Shown: positions 34,876-45,464 of the stretch, piece after piece
Layout of the letters: each line of letters begins with the position of its first letter
Position numbering within the stretch: the stretch's first letter is position 1
NCBI GenBank assembly: GCA_003049465.1
Contig: PYSS01000023.1
Coordinates: 124,001 to 188,000, forward strand
Direction of reading: 5' to 3'
Length of the DNA stretch: 64,000 bases
Source: Magnaporthiopsis rhizophila
Lineage: Eukaryota > Ascomycota > Sordariomycetes > Magnaporthales > Magnaporthaceae
Notes under the pieces: model-generated
The model's input: the letters and a program-made list of their open reading frames with translations, nothing else
The model's database searches: none
Told to the model about the DNA's origin: nothing
Position numbers and translations under genes: made by a program

Positions 34876-37461
34876 TCACCGTCTGCTCGAAAACTGCTCG
34901 TTCCAGTCATCCCAGCCGTCGTCATTGAACAGCAGTTTGACGCCCCGAGATTTGTGTGCGTCCTTCTCTGCCAGTTCAGCTAGAGGCTTAAGCCTGGGCC
35001 TACCGGCCAACTGCTCATACATGCTGTCGAACTCGGCCGCCACCGGGTCTTGCCGCCAGGCTTTGTCCATTTCGTTGGTCTCAGCATCAGGCTCCCCCGC
35101 CTTGACCCAGGGCGACATGTGGCTCTTGGTCATGAAGCTCTCCAACATGGCCAGCGCCTTCTGCTTGTTGCGCAGTGATCCAAACGCGCTGATTGTGAAC
35201 TGGTCCGCCTGGAACCCGGCCTGTTCCATGCACCGCAGTGCGTTCACCGTCCGGTTGACGTTTTGTAGACGTGCGTATCCGCGGACGAGCACGTTCCAGG
35301 TCGCCTGGTCCGGCGGGCAGCCGTATGACTCCATCTGTCTGATGTGCCTCGACGCCAGCATCACATCTCCGTCTCGGAGGATGGCGTCTAGGGTTATGGT
35401 CCACGAGTGAATGTTTGGCCTTGGACGTCGCGGCGGCTCGGATTCGCTCGTCTTGGCGAGCGATCTTGTCGGCGTCGGGTTGTCCTCAAGGAGGCTCTTC
35501 ATCACGGTGAGCGTGGCCGGCCGTGACGCAGACGCGTAGCTCAAAGTCAGCATCATCGTGTTGTACAGGACCGCCCTGTCCTCCTCGACCAGTGACAACA
35601 CGACTGGATTGCGGCGCTTGAGGAGCTCGTCAATGCGCGTGTAAAACGAGATGACATCGATGGGCTCCGGGAGGCTCCTGATGTAGCCAACCAGCATTAT
35701 CCTCAGCGTGGTCGATTCGGGCGTCCGTCTGGGTTCGGCGAAATGTGGAATGTTGTTGATGGCGGCCCCTAATTCCGTGTCGATGTCTTGCGCGTCCACG
35801 TGCCGGTGGTCTCCCAGGTTCCTCCCGCAGACGTTGTGCAGCAGCTCAGGGTTATATATCCTACAGAAGGCTGCCATTAATAGCCGAAATCGCCTAGGGC
35901 TTCTCACTTCCAAAGGGATATCGTGTTGGCGCCAATGCAGGATCGTGTGCAGCAGCAGGTTCCAGCCATAGTCTCCGAGGATAGGCGTCTCCCTCAGCGT
36001 TAGCGCCCGGACGAGCGAGTTGATGTCGTTCGCTTTAGCCGAGGCTGCGACCAGGACGTGTCCCAGGGGCTCATCGGGGGGTATACCCTGCTCCACCATG
36101 TTGTGATATACCATCCACGCCGTCTGGAGCTCACCGCTGAAGGCCAAGCTCTGGATGAGGGCAGTGTATGACCTCCGGGTCGGCACCGCCCCGAGCGCCA
36201 GCAAGCGTTGCATGAGTTCTGCAGGCCTGTGGTCACGCTTGCCCCTGCTCTGATCCGACAGCATCAGGGTGGCAATCTGCTGCCCGGCCTCGTTGTTGAT
36301 GTTGTAACGATCGCCAATGTGGTTGAGACGCTGCAGAATGTTCAAGGCCTCCCTCTTGGCCTCCATCATCGCACCTCCCGCCAGCCGATTCGCAAACTGT
36401 CGCAGAGTGTCTGCTGTGAGGGAATGATCGTAGTTGACAAGAACACGATAGAGCTGCAAGATGGCGGGCAATTCACCCAGACGGATCATCCTGTGGAGAG
36501 TCACTTGATCCAACCTTACGTATTCCGGCGTCGTTCGTTGGAGAATGAAAACGACGCATGAAATCGCAGCTTGCATCATTTTCTTCTGGATCGCGGCTCG
36601 AGCATCGGCTGCGTGACTGACTATAAAACGGGCCATGTCGTCTAGAACAAAGTAAGGGGGAGGCGGCCGAGTCGAGGGAAGCAGCGCCTCGATCACCATC
36701 GTCGTCTTGTTGGGCTGGGACTTGATCGACAAGATCATGTGGCGGATGAACTCCTCGGTCCGTTCATTCGGGGGAATCATCTCCCAGGCTACAGCCATTT
36801 CCTCAACAGTCTTGCTGCGGAGGACTTCTGACTGGAACTCGAGACGTGGGCCGTACGTCCTGAGGTGATTCTGAGCCCTCTTGAGTCCCGTCTTCCAGCG
36901 GTTGAACACCGTTTTCAACGGGTCACCACCCACGGTCCGGAGCTCAGCGTCAGGGTCTTGCCGCTGGTCCCCACGGTGCGGCAAGCCCCGGACCTGGTCG
37001 TGGATAAGCACTTGCCGGGCGTGGCGTCTTTTCCACTCTTTCCAATCCTTTGTGGCGCGCAGCGGAGGAGGCGGCGGCCTTTCAATATAATGCATAAACC
37101 GGCGGGGGCCCATGAGACGTGGCATCCCGTCGTAGTCCCAGGTCCAAGAAATGTCTTCCATGTCAGAAGGCATGTCAGCCTTCACGGGGTCAGGCGCCCA
37201 CACCGTCTTGGACCCGCTGCCATCGAGCTCTGCCCTATCCGGCTCGATGGGGAACGGCGCCTTCCGCCGAACCCAGGGAGATCTCGTGTCGCTATGAGGT
37301 CCATTGGACACGGATATAGAGGCGAAGGTCTGTAGCCGCAACGGCAGGTAGCCGAGGGCTATGGGCAGAAACAGGCGCGCTGGAGACTGGCCGGCAAGGA
37401 GAGAAGGCGTGGGGAGGAGGGTGCGCCATCGTTGCAAGTGACCCAGGTTCGCCTGGATCAT
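34876..37461 (-). CDS. Pentatricopeptide-repeat (PPR) protein, probably mitochondrial
   Basis: Intronless, 861 aa from the ATG at 37461. The N-terminus is Arg/Leu/Ser rich with few acids (starts MIQANLGHLQRWRTLL), as expected of a mitochondrial presequence. The body is alpha-helical; PPR-like motifs are clearest in PTRRSYTALIQSLAFSGEL (middle) and in the C-terminal run PNIHSWTITLDAILRDGD, PPDQATWNVLVRGYARLQN and QADQFTISAFGSLRN. Such proteins bind organellar RNA for processing, stability or translation; fungal examples include Pet309 and Cya-5. I cannot say which RNA this one binds. The frame stays open 88 codons further upstream to an ATG at 37725, but that extension would bury the presequence. 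Divergent to cwf18, sharing a 464-bp promoter region. Confidence 0.8.
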   Translation of the reverse strand: MIQANLGHLQRWRTLLPTPSLLAGQSPARLFLPIALGYLPLRLQTFASISVSNGPHSDTRSPWVRRKAPFPIEPDRAELDGSGSKTVWAPDPVKADMPSDMEDISWTWDYDGMPRLMGPRRFMHYIERPPPPPLRATKDWKEWKRRHARQVLIHDQVRGLPHRGDQRQDPDAELRTVGGDPLKTVFNRWKTGLKRAQNHLRTYGPRLEFQSEVLRSKTVEEMAVAWEMIPPNERTEEFIRHMILSIKSQPNKTTMVIEALLPSTRPPPPYFVLDDMARFIVSHAADARAAIQKKMMQAAISCVVFILQRTTPEYVRLDQVTLHRMIRLGELPAILQLYRVLVNYDHSLTADTLRQFANRLAGGAMMEAKREALNILQRLNHIGDRYNINNEAGQQIATLMLSDQSRGKRDHRPAELMQRLLALGAVPTRRSYTALIQSLAFSGELQTAWMVYHNMVEQGIPPDEPLGHVLVAASAKANDINSLVRALTLRETPILGDYGWNLLLHTILHWRQHDIPLEVRSPRRFRLLMAAFCRIYNPELLHNVCGRNLGDHRHVDAQDIDTELGAAINNIPHFAEPRRTPESTTLRIMLVGYIRSLPEPIDVISFYTRIDELLKRRNPVVLSLVEEDRAVLYNTMMLTLSYASASRPATLTVMKSLLEDNPTPTRSLAKTSESEPPRRPRPNIHSWTITLDAILRDGDVMLASRHIRQMESYGCPPDQATWNVLVRGYARLQNVNRTVNALRCMEQAGFQADQFTISAFGSLRNKQKALAMLESFMTKSHMSPWVKAGEPDAETNEMDKAWRQDPVAAEFDSMYEQLAGRPRLKPLAELAEKDAHKSRGVKLLFNDDGWDDWNEQFSSRR

Positions 37462-37925
37462 GGGTGCACAGGTCGACGATGCGCCGACAGAAGCATCACC
37501 AAGAAAAGAGATCGGCCTGCGAAAAGACGTGATGCAGGGGCGATGCTGGGACCGCCTATTTTGCGTGTCGACGGGTAATATTTGGCAAGGTTGTAAAGTC
37601 CCAAAGGGTGCCGCCGCCGGTTGGCTGGGCCGGGGGGCGTCCCGAGAGTTCGGACAAAAATTTCCACCCCTGTCCTTATCGATAAAGACGCGGGACGTGC
37701 TGTGGTTTCCCGGCGGCCGCACCACCGCGAATGCTCAAAAGCTCCGATACATGCCTCTAATTACCGAGTCGAGAAAGCCATATCCAAACAAGTCGTGACC
37801 TCCTGTTCCTGCTCTGTCACAGCACCGCAACCCCTAGACGGTGCGACGCCGTCTTCTCGCGGCGCTCGGTCCAACCGCGCGAATCCAAACAACCGCCCAC
37901 ACCCGCCGCGCCGCACATACCGACA
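37462..37925. promoter_or_regulatory. Divergent promoter, PPR gene / cwf18
   Basis: A 464-bp interval between two start codons facing away from each other. Its right part is C-rich with CCGCAC/CCGCGC strings. No TATA box or defined motif was identified. Shared regulation of a mitochondrial RNA protein and a splicing factor is only suggested by the arrangement. Confidence 0.5.
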
Positions 37926-38594
37926 ATGTCCTCACACGCCTCATTAAGCGCCGCGGCCGACGAGCGCAAGGCCCGCCTGGCCAAGCTCAAGTCGCTGAAG
38001 CGCAAGCAGCCTGACGAGGACGGCGCAGCACACGGCGCAGAGGAGGCCGACCAGCCAGAAGCAACTTCATCCTCCGCCGAGCAGCAACAGCAACAACAGC
38101 TCGCGCCGAGCCCACCCGAGGCGGACGTGGCGAGGCTGCACCTGTCCGGACGCAACTACGACCCGGAGACGCGGGGCCCCAAACTCGGGTTCGAGCAGGC
38201 GCCGACGGCGGGCATGGACGGCCCCACGCTGGAGGAGCAGGCGGCCGAGGTGGAGGCCGAGGTGCGCAAGGCGGCGCGCGACAACGAGGCGGCCGACAAG
38301 GGCATCGACCTGTTCAAGCTGCAGCCCAAGAAGCCCAACTGGGACCTCAAGCGCGAGCTGGACAAGAAGATGGAGGTGCTCAACGTCCGCACCGACAACG
38401 CCATCGCGAGGCTGGTGCGCGACCGCCTCGCCGCCCAAAAGGCCGTCGCCGCTGGGGCATCGTCATCGTCGGCGACCGACGGGGGTGGTGGCGGCGAGCT
38501 CGAGGGCGCGGCCTTAGTCGAGGGCCTCAGGCTACGGGAACAGGAGGAGGAGGAGGAGAGGAGGAGGGAAAAGGAGGCAGACGATATGGTGTGA
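37926..38594 (+). CDS. cwf18: Spliceosome-associated protein Cwf18 (CCDC12 family)
   Basis: Single exon, 222 aa. The family pattern is visible in order: N-terminal RKARLAKLKSLKRKQ helix, LHLSGRNYDPETRGPKLGFE (about 78-97), then DLFKLQPKKPNWDLKRELDK and the helix MEVLNVRTDNAIARLVRDRL. In yeasts and human this protein is a component of activated spliceosomes (Prp19/NTC-associated) in the nucleus. The middle holds a poly-Gln run and the C-terminus a Gly run and an acidic EEEEERRREKEADD tail. Tail to tail with a zinc-knuckle RS protein, only 203 bp apart. Confidence 0.92.
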   Translation: MSSHASLSAAADERKARLAKLKSLKRKQPDEDGAAHGAEEADQPEATSSSAEQQQQQQLAPSPPEADVARLHLSGRNYDPETRGPKLGFEQAPTAGMDGPTLEEQAAEVEAEVRKAARDNEAADKGIDLFKLQPKKPNWDLKRELDKKMEVLNVRTDNAIARLVRDRLAAQKAVAAGASSSSATDGGGGGELEGAALVEGLRLREQEEEEERRREKEADDMV

Positions 38595-38797
38595 GAGGGT
38601 ACATGGGGGTGTGTGGGATCAAATGATAAAAAACGATTATTAATTGCATAATGACATATCGACGCATGGCTTGTTATAGCGTTGTTATCTCTTTCTGGGT
38701 TTCGATGCGTCCTCATTCTGTTGGTGGTGCATAAGGAAAAGCCAAAAAAAATACTAGATGACAATTGATACCCATTTGCCTTGAGTACCTCGGTATG

Positions 38798-39993
38798 CTA
38801 GCCCCGACCGTTCCCCGCCTGTGTCAACGCCCGTCTCTTGCTGAAAGGGCTCAGGCTGCGTTCTCGTGGTGGTGACCTTGGAGGAGGCGCCCTCCGCGGA
38901 GGAGAGCCTCGCCAGTCATCTCGCTCGTCGCGTGGATCCCTGCGATCCCTATACTGGCGGCTGACGGGCTCTCTATCCCGTCCACCCCTGCTGTCAACGG
39001 GGGTGCTCCGAGCCGGAGACCGGGAATCGCGCCGGCGAGTCTGTCGGGGTCTTGTCAATTGCTCATCGTCATCTGGGTAGCCGCCGCCGCGCGACCGGTA
39101 GTTCCTTGGCTCCTCATCGGAGGAGTAATGCCCACCGCCCTGCCGTGACCGGGGCTCGGGCGCCCTGGGAGGGGAGAGTGACGTCCGCTCTCTGCCCCTG
39201 GACAAGCTACGATCCCTTCTGGGGCTGCGGCTGCTTCCCCTAGACGCGCTGCGACTGCGATACTCGCGCCTTCGGTCGTCCCGCTGTTCTGGTCGTGGGG
39301 AGGGCGACCTGCTCGCGTCGCTGCGAGAGTAGCTACGCTCGGAGCGCGGGGAACGAGAACGTCTCCTTGGCGACCGAGACCTCTCGCGCTCTCGCTCTGG
39401 AGAGATTGAGACTCGCCTTGGCGGTGGGGATGCAGACCGCGCAGGGGCCGAAGAGACGGAATCGTATGAGCGCGATCTCCGCCGCCGAGAATTGCGATGA
39501 CCCTTGCGGTGGTCAGCCTTGGCCACGCCGCCATTGCCAGATTCGGAGCCCGAGTCGGAGTCCTGCAGGGCGTTTTGCTCCTTCTCCCGTTGGGCAGCCT
39601 TCTTGGCCAGCTCCGCATCGGCGACGCCGGTCCTGCAGCAAACACGTGGTCAGATCTGCCCAAAAACACACATATCTTTGAACCTCGTAACGTGGTTGTG
39701 GTGGTGGTGGTGGGTGAACGTACTTCTTCTGAAACGCGTCAGGAGCGTCGTTAGTCAGCTGAGGCCGAAGCTTTGGGTCCAGCAGCTGCTGGGTGCGCGA
39801 CGGACGAGGCACGTAGGGGCGCTCCTGAGGCGCGGCCTTGCATTCGTACGAATAGTGGCGTTCACGGACTGTTAGCTTTGGCGAAGACGGGCAGCAGGGG
39901 CGGTGTGCACTTATCTCGCTTCAGGCATTTTTGGCACTGCACATTGGCTGGAGTCGCCTTGCTAGGGCCGCCGCGTCCGCGGCGGGCATACAT
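38798..39993 (-). CDS. Zinc-knuckle protein with RS-rich tail (ZCCHC10-like)
   Basis: Minus strand, about three exons: 39993 to about 39911, about 39868-39724, and 39632-38798 (second intron 91 nt, GTACGT...CTGCAG). The N-terminus reads MYARRGRGGPSKATPANVQ, then CQKCLKRD, and the next exon supplies HYSYEC, so the CCHC knuckle C-x2-C-x4-5-H-x4-C is split by the first intron. After it come RPYVPRPSRTQQLLDPKL and TGVADAELAKKAAQREKEQ, as in fungal members of the ZCCHC10 family, then a 230-residue tail dominated by RS/SR and RSP repeats. RS tails usually mean binding to splicing or mRNA-processing factors in the nucleus; this role is inferred. The first intron is a problem: GTGCAC with the only nearby AG leaves the reading frame off by one, so exon 1 limits are uncertain. 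Confidence 0.75.
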
Positions 39994-41630
39994 ATTTTCG
40001 TCTCTGTGGTACTTGTACTTGACCGAACAGGTGCTGGACACCGGGCTGACGGGCCGGCGGTCAAAAACCGGATCTCGGGCGTAGCGATCGGGCGCAGCTA
40101 GGATGGGAACCGACCAGCCAGTCTGGCTGACAGAGAAAGAAAGAACTCCACCGCTGGGCTGGGCTTACGGCGACCTAGGCTGTCTGCTGGGGGTTTGACG
40201 AGAATTGCAGGAATGGAAAAGCCCCGAGCAAGGACAAACCGGACAACTACGCGACACAGTAAGGGAGCAGGCGTTATGCCCAGGCGGGCCGAGCAAATGG
40301 CGCGGGCTTTTTGGCTTGTTTTGCGAACTGCAGGGCAAAGGGGCATGCAAGCCTCTATCGGTCAGCTGCTGATGCGCGGTGTTGGTGACGTCTGGGGATG
40401 CCACGTGACTTTCTTTCCTTCGCTTTTTTTCTTCATTTTTTTTTTCTGCTGGTCCTGGCGCGCACGCACTCAATTCAGGCTGCTGCCGGGCAGGGATGCT
40501 GCGAGTGGAGTTTGCCGGGCGGCTCCTTTTTGGTGGGTTACTTTCCTGGCTCCCAAAGCACGCATACCCAGACAGACGATTGAGGCCCGCCCCGTCCCTG
40601 CCACCACCTCCAAAATATTTCCCACGCATTCCCACAGTCCCGCGCAGCCACCGAAACGAGGCTTTTGCACGGCCTGTGATATCCCCCGCCCACGTGGAGG
40701 AGTGTGCATCGGGGATGGAATCCGACCAGGCCTGACGCTTGACCGAATTTTGGCTTCTCGACCGCCCGTCGTATCTGCATCTGTGCCCCCCTGCGGCAGA
40801 CCCTCGGCAGGCCCTCCGCTGCTGCTGCCCTCTCGCGCATTCGTATCGTCGGCACGTCCTCGGCCCTCAGCCCCAACCAAGACGAGCGTCCTTCGTCACC
40901 GGCTTCCTCTCCATCGCCAGGGCGGGACACAAGACCCGACATTGCGTCAGAATCTCTGCAGTAAGGCAACCGCCCGCTCTCGATTGCCTGTCTGCCTGTG
41001 CAACCAGGCGACGACCGCCTTTCACCCCTCCAACGTCAACGCGCATCATCCCAGCACCGCACCGCACCCCTTTCCTTCCTCAGCCCGCCCCCGCGACGCA
41101 GCCCTGCGGCCCTGGCCCGGCCCGACCTGCTCTCCCCTGTCCTAACCCTCCTGTCTGGCCGTAGACTTACCTTGCCGCTTGCAGTCACATTCCTCTGGCC
41201 CCCTCCGTCCTCCCGCCTCAGGAGCGGCGGCCCCGAGCGGATCGAAAGCCACCCCCGGCCGAATCAAAAAGGCGGCCCTCCGTCCCTCCGTCCGTGGAAT
41301 TCGACCTCATCGCGATCGGTCCTGGACGACACTCTGAGACAGTTATTCGCCCGCCATCATGGCTATAAGCTCACGACTACAATGATTGCCTGTTCCAACC
41401 TTCCTCCGCGGACCGCCTCGATCCATCATCTTCCCTCTTGACCTTCTCACGACTCGTTCTATAGACCTCTTTTGCTTCGTGGCCGCCCCGGTTCCATCCT
41501 TCACTTAGGTAGCCCGCGCGGCCTCTTTTTCTGACTTTTCGTTCCGGGTGTCTCATCTTGTTTTATTTTCTTGTCGCAACCGTTCTTGGCGGGATCGGCA
41601 CGCAAATTTCTTCCCTGAGCGACCCAAGAC
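39994..41630. promoter_or_regulatory. Divergent upstream region, zinc-knuckle gene / R3H-SUZ gene
   Basis: About 1.6 kb between opposed starts. The right half is strongly C/T rich on the plus strand (many CCGC, CTCC and TTCC strings), which fits a long leader for the R3H-SUZ mRNA. A 316-codon plus-strand frame (40195-41145) is Pro/Arg rich with no domain and is not called. No specific motif was recognised. Confidence 0.45.
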
Positions 41631-44562
41631 ATGACGACCATGCCTGCATCTCCGGCCATGACGACAAGCATGAAGAAACTCTCGTTTGCAAAGGTATGCT
41701 AGACCCCGATGTCGCCGTAGGCCGAAAGAAAGTGATTTCGTCTGCCTTGGTATTTACGGATCTCATGGCTAAAAACCGCTTTCCAGGTCGCGGCATCGGC
41801 GTCTAAGGACGGTGGGCCTGGGCCTCGGAAGACTGGACACGCGGCCGCAAAGAGCCCTCTGGGCCCGAAGGCGGCGGGCCCGTTGCCAAACAGTGTCGCC
41901 AGCACGAATAAAGATATGAGATCACAGGTCGTGCAGAACGCATCTGGTCTTGCGCCCCGGGTGACCACCACTGATCAGTCTGCGGAAAGCAAAGTGGTGC
42001 AAGGACTGAAGGAACTGAAGCTGGACATGAAGCCCCCGAGCCTCGTCGTCAACGGCTCGGGCTCGACCTCCACCGAGCAGTCTAGCAAAACGGCCACCAG
42101 TCAGACCCCGTCAGATGACGTCTCCCAAAAGGCAGATTCGAGCTCTGAGCTGGGCACAAAACCGCCGAGTCTGGACGGCAAGAGCATCACCTCCGGCACG
42201 ACCTTTAACGTGTTGGACGAGAAGGAATCGCTGCGTCCAGACGATAGCGCCAGCGTGAAGGCGGCGGCCGACGAGGATGATGCCTTCTCCATCCGTGGCT
42301 CGCTCATTGCTAACTCGCGCGTGGGCTCCGACGTGGCTGGGCGCTTCCGCAACATCCAGATCGGTGACATGCCACCGAGAGCCGCCGCGGCGCACGCCTT
42401 GGCCTCACCGAACGTGCAAGGGACCATGACTCCGGAGAGCACCACCTCAGAGCAGCCGCCGGCCGCAAACGGCGCCGTCCCGCTGGCGACGGCTCCCATC
42501 AGCCAGGAGGCATTGAGTGGGAACGGGTTTTATAGCCAGAACCCGGATGAGAAGCTCCTCGAGGCCATGAAGTCGCCCAAAGACCGCCTCTTCTTGTTGC
42601 GGCTGGAAAAGGACGTGATCGAGTTTGTGCAGGATTCCAAGTGAGTTCACCCCAACGCCCGGCCGTTTTGTTCCTGGTGCGCAAACACGTATGAGCAGCC
42701 AGACAGTTCTTTAACATTCTCCAACCCGCAGGGAGCCTTTTATGGATCTGCCGCCCAGCAATTCATTCTGCAGGCTATTGACGCACAAGCTCGCCGACTA
42801 CTATCACATGACACACTCTTTTGAGGCAGTTGCTGGTGCCGTTCGGATCTACCGTACCCCGTTTTGTCGCGTGCCGCCCTCGCTCCAGAGCATCGCGCCG
42901 GCCTGTGAATCGGCGAGCAGCACGCCGCCCTTGGTTATGCTGCCCAGGAAAATCATGCGCCGTGGCGAGGAGGGTGACTCTGCCCCTGTCAGTGCTGGCG
43001 CCTCCAAGGCCACGTCCGAGGACGGCAGTGAGCTGAAAGACAAGGGAGGCACTGCAAACCTCAAGTGCGTGATTGTCCCATGATCTAGTTTCCCTGACTA
43101 TACTGTCAGAAAGTTCATTGTGCTAACCTTCCTTCCAGGTTGACCCGCGAGGAACGAGAAGAAGCCTACAACAAGGCAAGACTGAGAATATTCGGCACGA
43201 CAGCACAGACAGAGGCCTCAAGTCCAGGTACGTCCATGTGCAAGCCGGTCTAATCGGCTCCCATCTCGTGCGTCATCATAACTAACGGGAAATAACATCT
43301 CCCAGACAACGAAGACAGCACGGGAGTGTCTCGCGCTAGCTCTGTGTCGGCTAAGGACAAGTCCCTTGCAAACAAGCGGACAAAGACTACTAAGCAGCGA
43401 CGTGACGACTCGGAGGGCTTTGATTCGCGCTCCCAGTATACTCCATACTACCACCCGCACCACCAACCCATGTGGGCTCCTCAGTATGTGCCTGTGGGCA
43501 ACAGCAATGCCCAGTTCAGCCCCCAGGCACAACCCCAGCCGACGTTCGCGCCAACATATGGCCCAGCAGCGGCCGGTCAACAATATCCTTCGACGATGGC
43601 GCCCGCGAACAACTTTGTTCCCCAGTATAGTAACCAGCAGTCGGTAAGGAAAACCATCCACCCCTCAGTCCACCCTGACGGTGGGCATCCGTCGGAAACA
43701 TGAGCTCACTAACGCTGGCTAGAATCCCGTTTCACCCGCCGCCAACCCAAGGTTTGCCCCGCCGCCCGCCGCCCAGCAGATGCCGGGCTACACTGCGCCG
43801 CCGGTGCAGGTGCAGGGACCGGTCCAAGGCACGCCGCCGCAGTCGTGGCAGCAGCCTCCATTCAACGGCAATGGGACTCCATATCAGGCGAGGGCTACGC
43901 CTGCGGCCCCAGCGATGCCGACAATGGTCATGGGGCCTAACGGGATTCCATACCCCTATGGCCAGCTGCCTGTTCACTCCAACCCTCTCGACCCCAAGAG
44001 CCAGCACCCTATTCCTGGCAGCTACAACCGACATCACGCCTTCAACCCAAAGACGCAGTCTTTCGTCCCGGGCAACGGAATGGCCCCCATGCCCCCTGGC
44101 CCTCCGGTGCCTCCCGTTGGCCCATATGCCGCCGGCCCTGCCCAGACACAGCAGGCGCCTGGCCCGCTCCCGAATGCGCCGCCGATGCCTTACGGTGCGC
44201 CACCAGTCATGCCGCATCTTCACCACGCTCCATCATATGGCCCGACGGGCGGAGGGTTCGGGATGATGAGGCAGGGCTCCAACAACAGCCTTCCACCGCA
44301 ATATCACCACATGCCGCCACATGCGCAGCAGCAGCCCGGCGCTGCACAACACCAGCATCAGCTCCAACACCAGCAACACCTCCGCCAGCATGTCCCGCCG
44401 CCTCATGCCGTCCAGCCCCCCCATCCGCATCAGGTCCACCACCAGTCGCCACGGGTGCCGACCAAGCCAGTGTTGGCGCAAGGGTCCTCGTCCGGGCCCG
44501 GCTTCAGCCATCTCCCAACCTATGGGAATCCCGCTACACTCCCTCAGAAGCCGTCTACTTAG
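41631..44562 (+). CDS. R3H and SUZ domain RNA-binding protein
   Basis: Six exons: 41631-41693, 41787-42640, 42732-43064, 43139-43227, 43306-43643 and 43723-44562; all introns are GT-AG of 74-93 nt and every junction keeps frame, giving 838 aa. The N-terminal 290 residues are Ser/Thr/Ala rich and probably disordered. The R3H domain (about 290-360) begins LEKDVIEFVQDSKEPFMDLP and contains NSFCRLLTHKLADYYHMTHS. A SUZ motif follows (about 418-436, EREEAYNKARLRIFG). The last 300 residues are Pro/Gln/His-rich, prion-like. R3H and SUZ modules bind single-stranded RNA/DNA; relatives include animal R3HDM and Encore proteins, implying cytoplasmic mRNA regulation (inferred). The tiny first exon supplies only 21 residues but splices cleanly onto VAASASKDGG. 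Confidence 0.88.
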
Positions 44563-45464
44563 AAAGAAGGGATTGCTGGGTCGTGCTTTGGGAGACGGCG
44601 GTTATTGCGGGGCCGTGTTTTGGGCATGTTCTGATGCGAGATCAACCGGCACGGGAGCAACTGGGCGGACAGGCGCACCGGGTAGTGTTCGTGGTGGTGG
44701 CGGTAGTGGTGGGAAGGGAAAGTCTCCAGTCATATTTTCAGCCCCTCTCTTCTCATTTTCCGGAGAAGCATGTCGGCGTTTGGGTGGGGAGATGATGGTT
44801 CATGGTCGTCCAACATTCAGCGATGCAGTGATGGCTGCCGACTGAAAGCCTCACAGAAAGGTACCTATGGGTTTGCATGCTCGCATGGGACGGGCGAATA
44901 CACCTAATGAGAATATTACTTGTCAACAAGAAAAAAGAACAAACAATAATGAGGAACGATTTTCATAAGTCGCCATTGTGGGAGACTTTTAGGAAGTCTC
45001 TAGCACTGCTCCCAGTTATCCATTCATTGCATATACATATGGCATCACCAGTAGGCTGTCTTTGAGTAACCCGTGTTGTCCCGTTTTGTTTTTCTTGAAC
45101 CCTCCTCTTGAATGGCCGACCATGATCTATAGGTATACTCCCCTTCCCCCGAAGTCGCCGGGAGGGGAAAAGCAGACCTCTATCGTCACTCCCATGAAAA
45201 TAGAAAACAATGCAGAACAAGCCAACCAAGCCTTGGAGATGACCTTGTGTGACCCGACCCATTCCCACCAACCAGCTCTTCGACTACCTTACCACCTACA
45301 GGAAGACGGCTGCTAAACATTGAAATATCTGCTTTGGGGGTTTCCTTTCTTTCTCCGAATCTGCGCCGTGGTTTCCTCATGGCACTGGCAGCATGTGAAG
45401 AATAAAACGAACAAAAAAAATAGTTTTATTACCAGGATGACCCGTTGAGATACGGGCCTCTCTC
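44563..45464. other. Convergent 3' flanks of R3H-SUZ gene and eIF3f
   Basis: About 0.9 kb between two stop codons facing each other; it holds both 3' UTRs. AT content rises toward 44,900-45,100. No gene or structured element recognised. Confidence 0.5.

Noticed and set aside
40195..41145. 316-codon plus-strand frame upstream of the R3H-SUZ gene
   Set aside because: Pro/Arg/Ser-rich translation of a C-rich leader, no domain, no Kozak-like start; better explained as promoter and 5' leader.
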